Source of the DNA: Collybiopsis luxurians FD-317 M1
Taxonomy: Eukaryota; Basidiomycota; Agaricomycetes; Agaricales; Omphalotaceae
Assembly: GCA_000827265.1 (NCBI GenBank)
Contig: KN834752.1
Coordinates: 982,948-1,046,947 of the forward strand
DNA length: 64,000 nt
Reading direction: 5' to 3'
Both the position numbers and the translations under genes were made by a program. Below, one piece after another: positions 1-12,168 of the stretch. Within the stretch, counting starts at the first letter, position 1. Each line of letters starts with the position of its first letter. The notes below the pieces were generated by a model, which was not told the DNA's origin, made no database searches, and saw only the letters and a list, made by a program, of their open reading frames with translations.

Positions 1-1609
1 AAGCATTCGGACGGTTCCAGGGAATTTAGGTGAGATCGTTTGCGGTTTGAGGGATACTGACAAAGTCTGTTTATCGGTCTCGACATCGGGCGTGTCGCCA
101 GCTAAAAGACGGACAAATGTCGTTTTTCCAGTGCCGTTTTCGCCCAACATGACAATAATTTCGGAGTCGGTGAAGGAACCGGCTTCTACTGTAAGTTTAA
201 AGCTTCCCAGAGTCTTGGTCATTGCGGGGTATGTATAATGTCGAGTCTTGTCGACAATGACTTCTTCCGCAGTCTCCACCATTTTGAAAGAGAGCGATTC
301 CTCACGGAAACGCAAGTTCTCAGTAGGAATGAAACCGTCCAAAAAGATGTTGATACCTGGATAGTTGTGAACTCAATCGGACTTGACATGATGTACAAGC
401 AAACTAACCTTCACGGACGGACGAAGGCATAGTAACTACACCGTACATTGATGGTTTGCCATAGAGACAGCAAACAAAATCGGACAGGTAATCCAAAACT
501 GAAAGATCATGTTCGACTGCCACGACATAGCAATCTGGGGAAAGGAGAGATCGGATAACTTCAGCGGCCTGCAGACGCTGTTTGATATCAAGATAACTGG
601 AGGGTTCGTCGAACATGTATCTGTAGAACAAGTAAGATACGAAGTCAGCTTTGAAGCCACACAACGTACACGTCGGCCTTTTGTATACAAGACATCGCAA
701 TGGCGAATCTCTGCAACTCTCCGCCGGACAACTGGGAAACTTCCCGCTCTAAGAGATGGTTGAGATCAAGGGCGTCGCAGATTTTTTCCTTGTTATCAAG
801 CTCAAGCTTTGAATCGAGCATTTGGCTGACAGTCATAGTGCCCTTGATTGCTCGTGGAATGTGATCAACATACTGAGGTTTGATAAGAGCCTTGAGGTTG
901 TCCTCGAGTACTTTGGTAAAATAATTTTGCAGCTCCGATCCACGGAAGTATTTGAGAATTTCTTGCCAATCCGGGGGATCCTGCAACGAGAAACGCAGTG
1001 TGAATGTTGGTAGGGAAAAGATATTGGGATGAACACACATCATATCGTCCAAGATTGGGTTTCAACTTTCCGGCCAAAATTTTCAACGCAGTGCTTTTTC
1101 CGATACCATTGGTTCCTACCAAACCAAGGACTTGACCTGGTCTGGGAACTGGAAGCCGGTGGAGTTTGAAAGCGTTTGCAGTGTACCGGTGGGTGACTTC
1201 GGACTCTAGATTTGTTGGTAGATTAATGATCGCAATGGCTTCAAACGGACATCTGCATGGTAATTCATTAATGACCGACGCAGGAGATGAAGCAGAAGAG
1301 ATGCACTTTTTTACACAGATACCACAACCAATACAAAGAACTTCGGAAATAAAAGATATCTTGTCTGTGGGCTTGACTTCGATGCATAGTTTACCTGATT
1401 AAGTGCAATCGATGAGATAAAATGTTTGCAAGCAATAAAAGACCAAACGGACCCATTCTGACCACAGGACATGACTAGAGTATTATCAAAATCTAGTTTT
1501 TCAAAATTGTGCCAAAATCTCCTACTTTTTTACATTCTTGCGCACATCTTTTTGGTTTGCAGCGATTGGAATCTACGATAGCAATTCTAGTGATTTTATC
1601 GGAGGACAT
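1..1609 (-). CDS. RLI1: RLI1/ABCE1 ribosome-recycling ATPase (3' end beyond window)
   Basis: ABCE1/Rli1 splits post-termination ribosomes and acts in translation initiation and ribosome export. The ATG at 1609 opens exon 1 (1526-1609). This exon carries the first ferredoxin-like cysteines ([10 protein letters not shown]), and the next exon, from 1474, continues with SCPVVRMG. A further short exon gives the second 4Fe-4S motif, [13 protein letters not shown], after an intron is removed inside the motif. NBD1 follows, with Walker [10 protein letters not shown] (about 1095-1120), signature LSGGELQR (about 730) and the FDEPSSYLD Walker B/D-loop (about 600-620). NBD2 begins near the left edge with Walker [10 protein letters not shown] (about 130-150). 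The rest of NBD2 and the stop lie left of base 1. Family identity is very secure; exact intron borders are inferred. Confidence 0.95.
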
Positions 1610-1768
1610 GGTGTAGGATGAGCAAGTCAAAGGTCGCTAGCACTGAAAATGGAGACGGTGCCGATGGGATGTCACGTGATCAAATGGAAATAGCTGAACG
1701 TTGATTGGGTCCGGCATAATTTGTACTCTACCATTGTCCACAATCTACTTTTACCGATATACAGTACT

Positions 1769-2755
1769 TCAGAACCACGACTCAGACGTTTCGCGGTCAC
1801 CGTTGCTTGTCCATCCGTTTTGCACCTCTGCACATTCTTCTAACTGACGTTGTCGTTTCGCTTGCAGCCGCAGAATAGCAGACCTTCTATCACGCTGTTG
1901 TCCGTTTGTTATCGAATTTAGCGGCTCACGTTCAGGGAGATGATCAATAGTCTTGTAATGGTGGATGACTTCTTGCCATACTTTTGAATTCGCCGCTTTG
2001 AATTTGTCGACCAATATTGCAACTTCGTCCTGATAATGGCGGTTCCTCTCCTCGATATGGTCCCAGGCCCAGCGCGATGAAGTTATCGACTCTTGGTCAA
2101 CTTTCCATCCTTGGTCTGTTTCTGACACAACCGATGTATTGTCTTCATCGCAACTCTTCCCTTCTTCTAAATGCCTCAACTCGAGTCGTCCTTTTCCCAT
2201 TATCCGCTCTCCCCAAGCACTTCCTTCCTCTTCCAGACGGTCAGCTTTTTCTCTCTCTTCTGTTTCTTCCCTCTCCTCCCTCTCCAAGGCTTCCTGTTCC
2301 AACAAGAGTTTTGCAAGTACCTTGTCTGCCTTAGCCCGGTGCTCTCGCTGCTTGACAAGCATTTCAGTGTCTACATTGACACCCCTATCCTCGACCCATT
2401 CCTTTTTCTGTTCAGTGAATTTTTGTGTAATCTCGGAAAGGGTGCTTCGTCGAAGCGACGCTTGATCGTCTCGAAGAACTGTGACGAGTTGGGATCCGGC
2501 GACTCGCACAACAGAACTACGTCCGTTAGCTTTGACTCTGCGTTGGACATTTTGCAGATGAACTGAAGACGTCGACGCAGGGTGCGTAATCAGATTGTCA
2601 TTTTCCTGAACACACGGCTGCGAGAAGTTGAAATACTGGGATGCGTAAATGGTAGAGTGTTCATTCACGACATCGGATTGGGGACGTGATTCGAGGGTGC
2701 AGTCGCGTCTGAGAGATTCAACCCGAACGCTGGGGGTGGAGTGCGATGCGGCCAT
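1769..2755 (-). CDS. hypothetical coiled-coil protein
   Basis: This is a single open frame of 328 codons from the ATG at 2755 (good context, A at -3 and G at +4). The frame runs 19 codons further upstream, but only from a GTG, so 2755 is preferred. I do not recognise the family. A strongly charged Glu/Arg/Lys-rich segment in the middle (roughly residues 110-210, rich in REEREE-type runs) predicts a long coiled coil. The C-terminal third ends in a basic RLQAKRQRQLEE stretch. There is no signal peptide or membrane segment. A TATAAATA on the minus strand (2922-2929) lies 167 nt upstream. The antisense frames across 2017-2566 are shadows of the biased Glu/Arg composition. Confidence 0.7.
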   Translation of the reverse strand: MAASHSTPSVRVESLRRDCTLESRPQSDVVNEHSTIYASQYFNFSQPCVQENDNLITHPASTSSVHLQNVQRRVKANGRSSVVRVAGSQLVTVLRDDQASLRRSTLSEITQKFTEQKKEWVEDRGVNVDTEMLVKQREHRAKADKVLAKLLLEQEALEREEREETEEREKADRLEEEGSAWGERIMGKGRLELRHLEEGKSCDEDNTSVVSETDQGWKVDQESITSSRWAWDHIEERNRHYQDEVAILVDKFKAANSKVWQEVIHHYKTIDHLPEREPLNSITNGQQRDRRSAILRLQAKRQRQLEECAEVQNGWTSNGDRETSESWF

Positions 2756-2921
2756 AATGCAGGCGAAGATGCAGGAAGTGGGACAGGTGACACTTGCCAG
2801 TCGCGAATTCACAGGTGCGTTGGTGGAGAAGGTTGACTGTCCCTAGAGGTACTCAAGCGAGAGTGTGGGTAGTGGAATCGAGAGCAACTTTTCAGGGTTC
2901 TCGTTTGAATCTTCTCGGTGG

Positions 2922-2929
2922 TTATTTAT
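2922..2929 (-). promoter_or_regulatory. TATA box of the coiled-coil gene
   Basis: The minus strand reads TATAAATA here, 167 nt upstream of the ATG at 2755. It is the only good TATA match in the 5' flank. Inference from sequence and spacing only. Confidence 0.4.
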
Positions 2930-3539
2930 ACGAGTATAATCTGCTGGACCATGACTTGCCTCTACAGCCATATGCATCACGTTATACAAAGGCCGGTAAG
3001 TGAACAATGGTCTTTGTTATGTCTGGGCGCGCGACGGTGGTCAAAAGAATCAACCGCACTGCTTTATCTATCTACTTTCGAAAACTGTTCCGGGCACTTA
3101 TCGGAGTGGTGTCTATCGCAGAATTCACTTAATTCACCTCGATAGACGAATGTATTCTCAAGTTTTTCTTTTGGTTTTTTTGGTGTGACTGTGGCGATTT
3201 CTTTCATAAACGTGGTAAAGTAGTCCAAACTAGGCGAACAATCAACCATAGAAGAATCCGATTTCCCTGATGATCATAGCTAGGTCTTTTGGACCATTGT
3301 GGCTAATCGCGAGGACGAGTAGGGTGAACGTGGAATGATAAGATACATATCATTCATATCATTCATTTAAAGGCTACAGAGCCTCGTATTTCACTATAAA
3401 CATACGTGGTTCGGCAGGTACTTGAAGCAGCTTGAAGTCTTCAGCGGTCCTTCGAGATGAACAGTCGGCGCCTATTTTAAGCGCCCGTAGCCGGTTTGCT
3501 TCAGACTTCCATCTCTTTCCGTACAGGCGTAACTTTTTG
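2930..3539. other. intergenic, no gene seen
   Basis: This is the shared 5' flank of the divergent coiled-coil gene (minus) and FYV10 (plus). It holds only short frames with no recognisable product. A small repeat of atatcattc units lies at about 3346-3365. Confidence 0.6.
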
Positions 3540-5091
3540 ATGGCGAGCAAGGTAGATGTGGAAGGGGTATTCCTGTTCGAGCAGCCTTTTGCCAGAGCAA
3601 GTTGTTTTGCCGTATCTTCAGTTCTAGTTAGTTGAGTGATACACTGTTAGGTTCCTTACGAGAACTACCGAAAGGTTTTTCGGACGTCTCAGAAACATGT
3701 CGAGCGCGAATATACAGCGATTCAAACTTCAGCGAATGAGATTCCAATCTCTCTCAGAGCCGGAAATCCCAATGCCACAGAGATAGCAGCGGTCATTGAC
3801 GGAATGATTGGTAGAGTAGTCACTCTCAAGCGAAAGGTGCGCTTCGATCATATTATTGCAACTCTAATTTGCTGACCGCAATCTTCAACATTCAGCTCTC
3901 GGACCTACATGATTCGGCTGGAAAGCCAACACAGGATGTAATACGAGAGCGTCTGCAGCATCTAGCTTCGATGGAGAATCTAACTGCAACGTCAGACAAT
4001 GAATACGCTAAATGGGCAGATAGGCGGCTAGATAGGTGGTTAGTGGACTGGTGTCTTCGTCACGGAAAGGAAAAGACGGCGCACCAGATTGCAAGAGAAA
4101 AAGATATCGAAGTACGCATGGTGGCACTATTCGCAATCCGTTGCTAACGCTCCTTTAATTAGGTCCTCGTGGATCTTGACTTGTTCAGTGATATTCGGCG
4201 TATTGAAAGGGCTCTTTCTGACCACAGCTGTGCCGAAGCTCTGGCTTGGTGTAGCGAAAATAAGGCATCCCTTCGGAAAGTCAAGGTAAGTGTAGGTAGT
4301 GAGGCTAATGCTGCTCCCTATCTCACCCGTTTTCCCAGAATACTCTTGAATTTGATCTTAGATTACAAGAATATATCGAACTTTGTCGAGCAAACAAGCA
4401 GCCGGAAGCGATTCAGTACCTGCAGAAACACCTCATATTGTGGCAGGATACGCATCTTTCCCAAATTCAACAAGCTGCAGGGTTACTTGCGTTTCCATCG
4501 GACACGACTTGCCGCCCTTACATGGTATGTTTGTTTTTACGCTCATTCTTGCTGCCCATAGCTGGCCCTGATAACTTACCCTAGCGACTGTATGATCCCT
4601 CGAGGTGGATTACGCTCATGAAATCATTTCGCCGCTCCATATATGCACTGAACACCCTTCCGTCCGAACCCCTTCTCAACCTCGCTCTGTATGCCGGCCT
4701 GGCGTCACTCAAACTGCCATCATGTTATGACCATTCAACCAAGAACGTGGATTGCCCTGTCTGTGACGGCGAGTCGGGATCTGAGTCCAAGATGCGAGGC
4801 CTGGGTCAGCTAGCCGAGGAAGTTCCGTCGAGCTATCATGCGAACTCAACTATAGTTTGCCATATTACCAAGAAAATTATGGATGCGAATAACATGCCCA
4901 TGGCGTTCCCAAATGGATATGTATACTCTCGAGAGGTGAGTTTTGGCGCCTCTCCCGCAGATCATCAAATCTGAGTGTTTCTGCGACAGGCAATGGAAGA
5001 AATGGCTGCAAAGAACAACGGCGTAGTAACATGCCCAAGGACGGGAGTGTCTTGTCAGTTTTCAGAATTAAGAAAGGTTTTCATTTCGTAA
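3540..5091 (+). CDS. FYV10: GID/CTLH E3 ubiquitin ligase subunit Fyv10 (MAEA, Gid9)
   Basis: Fyv10/Gid9 is a RING-like subunit of the GID (CTLH) ubiquitin ligase, which in yeast degrades gluconeogenic enzymes when glucose returns. The ATG at 3540 starts MASKVDVEGVFLFEQPFA. An intron then leads to VPYENYRKVFRTSQKHVERE, the conserved N-terminal helix. Later exons give a LisH/CTLH part (ADRRLDRWLVDWCLRHGKE, then DLFSDIRRIERAL), the CRA region (NKQPEAIQYLQKHL) and the C-terminal gid-RING (CHITKKIMDANNMPMAFPNG, then the VVTCPRTG segment). The last exon reads without interruption into ELRKVFIS and a TAA at 5089-5091. At least five introns of about 50-60 nt are implied. All conserved blocks are present, so the gene appears intact. 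Confidence 0.93.
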
Positions 5092-7872
5092 TCATTGGAC
5101 TTGTAATCAAACTCGCGGTGATTTTCTCGCATTTTCCTCGACCGCCGCATGTTCTTAATCTGTATGTCAAGGAATTGTACTTTTTTATGGATTTCAGGGA
5201 GAGCGGCCTCCACAGGCGTTGCTGATCAATTAACTGAAGTCCGAATCGACTCGTGTATGTTGTTCAGGATCTGTAGTGACGTTGCATCAACTCCATGGAG
5301 GTAAATACGAGGATGCATGTAAGGGGATGAAAAGGAGGTGGAGCATGCAATGAAGATCATACGTAACTTCGTTGGTGTCCAGGACCCGTCGAGGGTCTCT
5401 CCAACAACCCCGTACCTCCTCGAACAACATCACTAAGTCTCTATGGGGATTCGTTGTACTCCCTTCCGAGCGGGACCGTTGGTATTGCCCCTATCTTGGT
5501 CAATTTACAGCAGTTGTTCAGATTGGTGAGGACTACCCGCTCTTAATGGCAAAGTGCACCTCTTCTCCCTGTCAACGGGCGAGACTTTGGTTCCCCTCTG
5601 GCATCAAGGGCGTCAAGGGCGTCAAGGGCTGTCGGTTGCCCAATTCTGTACCTTCCTATTCGCTTTCAGCTCTAGCATATGGCATGCATCTTTGTGATTC
5701 TTTGCTCTTGACAGACTGATTGTACCCTCCTGTGTGTAAGTCATGGCTTGCAGGATGTTTTCTCCCTCCGACCACCTCCGAGCGGGCGAATGATTTGCAT
5801 TTGGCCAACATTACTATCTTTTTCGTCCCTGTCATTCTTCCCAATGAAATATGGAACTCGACTACTGTTTGCCTCTGCACGGCATATCCATTCCAGGCCG
5901 TCACTGTCAGTCTCTCCGCGGAGAAAGTGGAAAGAGGGCAAAGAGGACACAGAGGGCAGAGGGTGAGAGTTCACTCCAAGCGTGCAAACTGAGTGCTCAA
6001 CTTCGATTGCAGACCTTTTTTTGGCTCTGGGCTTGGCCTTCTTGCCGTAGCAGCGAGGGCAGCTTACCCGACGGAACTCTCGCAGGGACTGCTCAATGCG
6101 CCGCTTGCTGTAGGATGAATGATCATAGCCCACTCGTCTTCTCTATAGTGTTCCGCTTGAAGAAATACTTCGACTGCTCTGACCTGAAATCGGACATTAA
6201 CGACACGATTGTAATGTTGCGCTGACAGGAACCGATAGCTTTTCTCCTCAGAGGAACATCGCAACTACGGCAAGTCTGTGGTACATGTATAACACCTGTT
6301 GGGCATGTGCGTGATGGCTCCGTATAGCTGAACCAAATCTGAATATAGGTACGGAGGCAGTAAATCAGTCGAGTACTTGCGATGTCTCAATGGTAATCTG
6401 TTTTTTTTTTAAATATTTGACATCAGCTCAAAGAATTTATTTCTTTATCGATAAGCGATTATACTGGGCTCTGGGCTTACCTGGTATCGCATGTTCGTAA
6501 GGTACGGAAGCGAGAGTCGCCAGAAAAAAAGGATGCGTCAAGGTTGGGATACATGTGTCCGACTCAAGGTTACGGTTGCCCGTTTCATCGTCGTTATTGA
6601 TCTTGGGCGGTATTAATCCAAGTTGTTACCGTGTCGAATTTCAGAGACTTTTCTCCTTCAATATCTTGATAATTATTTTTCTAGCTTTTCCTCCACCAAC
6701 ACGGTTCATATATTTCCAGCGTTCGTCAGGTATGCGCGGTGGGCGAGATATACCGACATCATATCCTCGGTGAATTGAACTTTCCCAAGTGGATTGATAA
6801 GATCAAAATTGAGGTCCCCAGTCTACTTTAAGCACTGAGCAATCTGATTCGGACGCCGTTTTCATTTTATTGACCTGTGCGCACCGTTTCCAGGTTGTAG
6901 GGTTTCTCCTGTCGTCTTTACATTCTCGTTCACTCGTCAGTATGTTTTGTTTGACTTACAACTCGCATATATGGTCCAAGTTCTTAATTTTAAGCCGATG
7001 CTTTCGGGGAGATAGTATCTTTGAAACGCCACCGCAACGCGAATCTGGCATGGAAGAACGGCAACAATCCTACGACTAGTCTTTTCCTGGCTTTTCTTTC
7101 ACATATTCATACAGAGTGCTTACGCGGGGGCGATGATTATTGCTGCAAACCGCTGCGAAATAATCTCTTGTCCTCTTCAATTCCCGTCACTGGTCTAGAA
7201 CATCAATACGGCTCCTTCATCTAATTCTTTGTTGGTGGAGTATCCGCACCCAGTTTGAAGGTCCTTTCAAGCTGTGTTGCACGTAGCTAGTTAATAATAT
7301 CCCGCTGGAAAGAAAGTGTATGTTTCAATGGTTCCTGGCCGCTTACTGGTTTTTGCGACCTACCATTGCGCACGAACTTCGGTCTTGTATCCTTTTGAAC
7401 CAATCAGATTGGTAGCCGGTAGATCTCAGTTGATACGACATTTTACCGGACAATCCAGAGCGGCTGCTTCGGAGGCGCGTGGGGGTGCGCTGAAGGTTAT
7501 CGGTCGGTAGAAGGAGCTTGAGTATGAAAGACGGCGGCGGCTTTTGGAAGCCTAATCATTGACAGGCTGTACATGGCCAAGAGGGAAGCAAGCAGCTTGT
7601 AGCAAGGGATTGGCGGGCATCAGGTACCTTGTCCTTTGGTGGAGTGGACATTATAATTTGCGGTCGCGGTCAAGATCTAGACTTCATCTCAGGCACAAAA
7701 CTAATGTGCGCAAGGATATTAATATTGCAGTACTGCGTTTTAATGTTTAGTTTGAAAGTCCCCGAAAGTCCTTAGATCAGTTAAGCGCCCACCCAAAGAG
7801 TCAAATATTAAAACAAGCGCCAGTATATTCTTGCTTGCCTTCTGCTTTTGCGAACGAGCTCCAACCCAGAAA
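5092..7872. other. 2.8 kb gene-poor region
   Basis: I can assign no gene here. The longest minus frame, 5741-6133, contains a CPRC pair in a Lys/Arg-rich context, and just upstream, about 6205-6290 on the minus strand, another frame reads TCRSCDVPLRRKA. These might be exons of an unrecognised zinc-binding protein, but no conserved chain could be built. A 9-bp minisatellite (GCGTCAAGG type, three units) sits at 5601-5629. The rest is pyrimidine-rich with only short frames. Confidence 0.5.
5601..5629 (+). repeat. 9-bp minisatellite, three units
   Basis: The unit gcgtcaagg occurs three times in a row, the first copy reading gcatcaagg. It lies outside any supported gene. Confidence 0.8.
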
Positions 7873-9112
7873 ATGTCATCCGAACTTCGAGCAAGAGGAA
7901 ATCAGACTGCTGGCACCAAAGTTGAGAAACTGATACCCAAAAACAACGGTCCACTGTTAACCTGGTCAGAATTGCCAGAATGGATGAAAGACAACGAATA
8001 CATTGTTTCAGGCTATCGAAAGCGAGTCAGAATCCACTGTGCCATAAGCTGGTAACTTACTCCTGACAGGGAACAGCGGCATTGGAAAGGCTGCTTCCAG
8101 TCTGTTTATTCGTGTAAGATTCCGAGTTTCACAGCAAAATTCTTCCCTGACCTGTGAAGACCCTTAGATCTGCATAACGAATCTGGTGGGGCTCTCGGAG
8201 TAGTTTGTCCAGCCATTCTTCTTACCCTTTTCCAAGTGAACATACACAGCCATTTGTGGGGCGGAGTGCTGTTCCTCTACTTCTTGACTACAGCGAACTC
8301 AGCGCATCTTATTCGTTATCCAATTTCTTGGATTGATTCAGCAGTATTTTCGGTCTTTTTGGCATCCGCTGTATTCTGTCTTTTTTCAAGTGCATTTTTT
8401 CACATTTCGACCTGTCACTCCAAGGAGGTAAGGTAGATCTACATCGGCAAGGTTATCTCGCCCTAATCTTGATGCGCCCCTGCAGACGTTTAATTGGTGT
8501 CATGCATTCGACTACTCCGGCATTGTAATCTTGACAGTTGGCTCATTTTATCCTTGCCTCTATTATGGGTTCTTTTGTGAACCGCATTTCCAGGTTTTTT
8601 ACATCGCTTCAATAACGCTAGTTGGAACAGGTATTAAACCAGACATTACCGCGTCAATCGCAGAATTCTGAGCCCTCACGTTGTAGGTGCTGCTTACATT
8701 GTTCTGAATCCAGAATACGCGAAGCCCACACATCGAGGCGCTCGTACGGCCGTTTTTATCGCGTTAGGTTTGTGCGCCGTTTTTCCGGTTACTCATTGGG
8801 TCATCGTGCATGGCCCTCACACAATGATCAACATGGGTTTGCACTGGTTAGCAATATCTGGCTGTTTCTACCTTGTGGGAGCTTTACTGTAGTATGTGGA
8901 ACTTCTTCGCCCTTTGTTCACGACTTCTGATATTCTCTGTTCTATTCTCTAGTGCAAATCGCATCCCTGAACGATTTTCGCCTGGAAGATTCGATTATTT
9001 CTTTGCATCTCACCAAATCTTCCATTTCTTCGTGGTCTTCGCTGCGTTGGCTCATTATGAATCAATCCGAGTAGCTGTTGATCATGTCTATACGCAATTA
9101 CACTGCGTATAA
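7873..9112 (+). CDS. AdipoR/IZH (haemolysin-III family) seven-pass membrane protein
   Basis: This is a member of the PAQR family (adiponectin receptor, yeast Izh), zinc-dependent membrane proteins linked to lipid, sterol and zinc homeostasis. The ATG at 7873 starts MSSELRARGNQTAG. The cytosolic N-terminus contains LLTWSELPEWMKDNEYI, the usual family entry motif. After splicing, the chain gives VNIHSHLWGGVLFLYFL, FHISTCHSKEV, CHAFDYSGIVILTVGSF, HWVIVHGPHTMI and FFASHQIFHFFVV. The metal-site histidines (FHISTCHS and SHQIFH) and the conserved CHAFDYSGI Asp are all present. The gene ends with TAA at 9110-9112. It is split by about five short introns and appears full length. Confidence 0.92.
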
Positions 9113-9869
9113 CAAAAATATGTTGAGCGTCATCACATTCTGATACATATTTATCTTCGATCATAAATGAATCCTGGGTTCTTCTCTAAGTCTCTTCTGA
9201 CTTAGTTGTAAACGCAGAGATTGACGCGAATGATCGTCAACAGTCGGAGCCGTGGATTAACCGCATCTTTTTTTTCCTTCTGCCCTTCAGTTGACGAAGC
9301 ACCGCTTTTGACTGCGAACGGTAATTAGGAATTGCACTGCACTGCTGACATAGTCCGTGGTTTTTCTGTAGTCTTACATCTCAGGGGATGAAAGGTCGGG
9401 CGTGTCGGTCGTGTCCAGTCCAAAGAGGGAATGAGCACGCCTGGGCTTCAAGTGAAACGCAATTCCGACGTGGCCGACGAAGGTCGTAGTGAGATCAACA
9501 ACACACACGTGTATGCTGTAAGTTCAATAGCATTTGTAAACCAAACAATTTATAGCATTTCATCTCGGCCCCGACTGTGCAAGAATGCTTGACGTCTTGC
9601 ACAAGTTTGCCCTATGCAGCCAGATTACTCTATGTCGAGGCGTTTACAAGATCCGCTTCCTGATGAGGGGTGCTTCGATTGGCAGTGATCTCCATCCATA
9701 CTTTTCCGGGGACAATATTGTATCTGGAACCGGCGTTCACTTCGCCATGTTGTGTTGTGTAGTAATGGAACAAGGTTTTTTTCCGACGCACAGATCTCGC
9801 CACAAAAGCATGCTTCTCATTGATTTTCTAGTATTGTGCGCACGATCTGTGCTTCGGCGCGGTATAAGG
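9113..9869. other. intergenic, no gene seen
   Basis: This lies between the PAQR gene and the P450 promoter. Short frames on both strands have no recognisable product. A run of T occurs near 9268-9277. Confidence 0.6.
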
Positions 9870-9880
9870 TATATATAAAA
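9870..9880 (+). promoter_or_regulatory. TATA box of the P450 gene
   Basis: TATATATAAAA lies 95 nt upstream of the P450 ATG at 9975, a typical distance for a fungal TATA element. Confidence 0.6.
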
Positions 9881-9974
9881 TGACGCTGAGCTTCTTGATA
9901 TCGACGTCAATTTCTGTTTTCCTCCTCCCGTTACTAAAAGCTGCCTAGGTTTTGAGCCCAAGCCTCTCTACAGC

Positions 9975-11889
9975 ATGCCTTATTCAGTTGGCCTTCAGGC
10001 TGCCGGCGCTGCCCTTGCCTCTGCAGGATTCCCAGTTATATTTACGACGGCTATCATAGTCATTCTTGTTATAATATCTTTCACTTCTTCGTTCCAAAAG
10101 GATGCAGTCGACGCACCAGCCCGCCTTCCAATCAACTCTCTTTATGCCATTTTTCCATTCTTTCGCCGTCGTTTCGACTTTCTCACCTGGGGATTTCAAG
10201 TAACAGGGCAGTCTGCATTTCAGTTTGACTTATTACGAGTAAGTAACTCTTTCCCTGAATTTCAATTGAATAATAATGTATTGTCTGTTTTAGAATAATG
10301 TTATTGTTGTGTCTGGGGAGTCTGCAAGGGAGACGTTCTTTTCTGCGAAGAATCTTGACCTTACCGAGGGCTTCAAGATTCTCTCTGGTGCGGTAAGCGG
10401 TTGCTGTTGGACTCCACAACTGTAACATGCGTTTACCACCTTTCTTTTGCAGATACCAATGGTTCGAGGGGTAACCTCTGATCTACAAACGAGGAGGGTA
10501 TCATTAATCCACAAGCGATTGGCAGCAGTCCAGAGAAATGAGCAACTTAAGACGTGTAAGTAATTCTTGCTCCCGCAGTGATTAGATGCCTGTACCCAAC
10601 GTTGTCCGTAGTAATCCAGCCGATACTCGAAGACTCACGAAGGGTGATGGAAAGCTGGGGAAATTCCGGCACCTTCGACCCTTTTGACAATATCTATGAG
10701 GTTTGCTACTCATTTTCAAGAGCGCTCTCGTTTCGCTAATTTGGCCGATTCTTAGCTTATCTTTCAGCTAACCGTTCGTTCGCTATCATGTTCGGAGATC
10801 TCTGACGATCCCTGTGTTGTTGCACGCTTGAAGAAACTTTATGACATCCTTGACGTTGGTACTACGCCTGCGACTGTTCTCCTTCCATGGTTTCCTACTC
10901 CTGCCATGTTAAGGAAGTTGTGGGCTACGAAAGAAATTTATGACATTGTCGTTGCCGCCATCGCCGCTAGGGAACAAAGCGGTGTATCGAGGGACGATAC
11001 GCTTCAAATGCTTTTGGATTCTGGGGATGAAAAACTGGTCGTCGTCGGTGTCCGTATCTTGAACTGTTTTTCACTCCTTCACCGAAACTTAGCATGTCTA
11101 CAGTTCATAATGGGTCTTTTGATTGCGGGAGCCAGAGCCACGGGCACCACGGGTGAGTAAATGTCTTTCAACCCACCTTGCAGCTTCTTACGAACCGCGC
11201 CATTAGCGTGTTGGATGCTTACTTTCCTAGGAAGTCATTCCGAGTGGCGTGACAAAGCTAAGGTCGAGGTAGAAGGGCTTCTGGCCGCGCATTCGAATTC
11301 TTCAAGTGATTCTTTGTCCACGCAGCTATCCGAGATCTCACTAGAGACTTGGGAAGCTGAGACTCCTGTTCTCGATTCCATAATTCGCGAAACTCTTCGT
11401 GTCGCTCAACCTCACACTGCTATGCGTCGAAACCTCGGTCCCGAGATGCATATTGATGGGCATCTGATACCTTCTGGTGCCTATGTAGTTTATCCTTTCA
11501 GCGACGTCCACCTTAATCCCGATATTTATGATGATCCGTGGAAGTTTGATCCCAGCCGGCAGCCGGAGACAAAAACTGCATATGGCTACGTTGGATGGGG
11601 AGGAGGTTAGTTTACCAACTCATCTTGACTCGATCGTAGCTCATGCTTCTCTTTTCATCTATCCCTAGGGAAGACCACCTGTCTTGGTCAGCGTCTAGCC
11701 CGAATCGAGCTCAAGATCGTCACTGCCTTGTTCTTACTCGGATTTCAGCATTGGACTGTTGACGGCTCTGGCAAAGTAACTTCCCAGCCCCCCCAACCCA
11801 ATTGGAATGACATCCTCCTATGTCGTCCTCCTCAAGGCTCGTTCAAGCTGAGGTTCGAACGATCCGACCTGTCAAAAGCTACGCTATAA
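9975..11889 (+). CDS. cytochrome P450 monooxygenase
   Basis: This is a membrane-anchored haem-thiolate monooxygenase; the substrate is unknown. The N-terminus from 9975 has a hydrophobic anchor (FPVIFTTAIIVILVII) followed by PARLPI. Spliced exons then give the I-helix LLIAGARATGTT (about 11115-11155, the A-G-x-x-x-T oxygen-activation region), the K-helix ExxR in DSIIRETLRV (about 11380), MRRNLGPEMHIDGHLIPSGA and the haem loop WGGGKTTCLGQRLARIE. This loop is interrupted by an intron after the glycines (about 11606-11668). The haem-loop aromatic residue is Trp rather than the usual Phe. Seven or so introns are inferred. TAA at 11887-11889. Of the families I know, it is closest to the CYP51/CYP7-like fungal clade, but I cannot give a CYP number. 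Confidence 0.92.
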
Positions 11890-12168
11890 CACATCTATTA
11901 CCTTTCTTGTTTTGCAATCCGGGACATTTTCTAGAGCACTCTGATTTCGATTTTCTAACTGACCAGAGCTGGATGACTCTTTAGACTTGCCGCTTTTTAC
12001 TTTATTGATACTATACTTATCTGTACATATCCATCTAATTATTGTAGGGCAAGGACTTATTATTACAGTATTCTTGTTTATAGATAGCTGACTACATGTT
12101 GGTAAAGTCGAATCACGATACATAATTCTAGGATCAAGAAGGAAACGTAAAGAACAGTGGCCCTCGAA

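Noticed and set aside
2017..2566. Long plus-strand frames with signal-peptide-like ends
   Set aside because: They are antisense to the Glu/Arg-rich coiled-coil gene; their Leu/Ser/Phe richness is the mirror of its codon composition.
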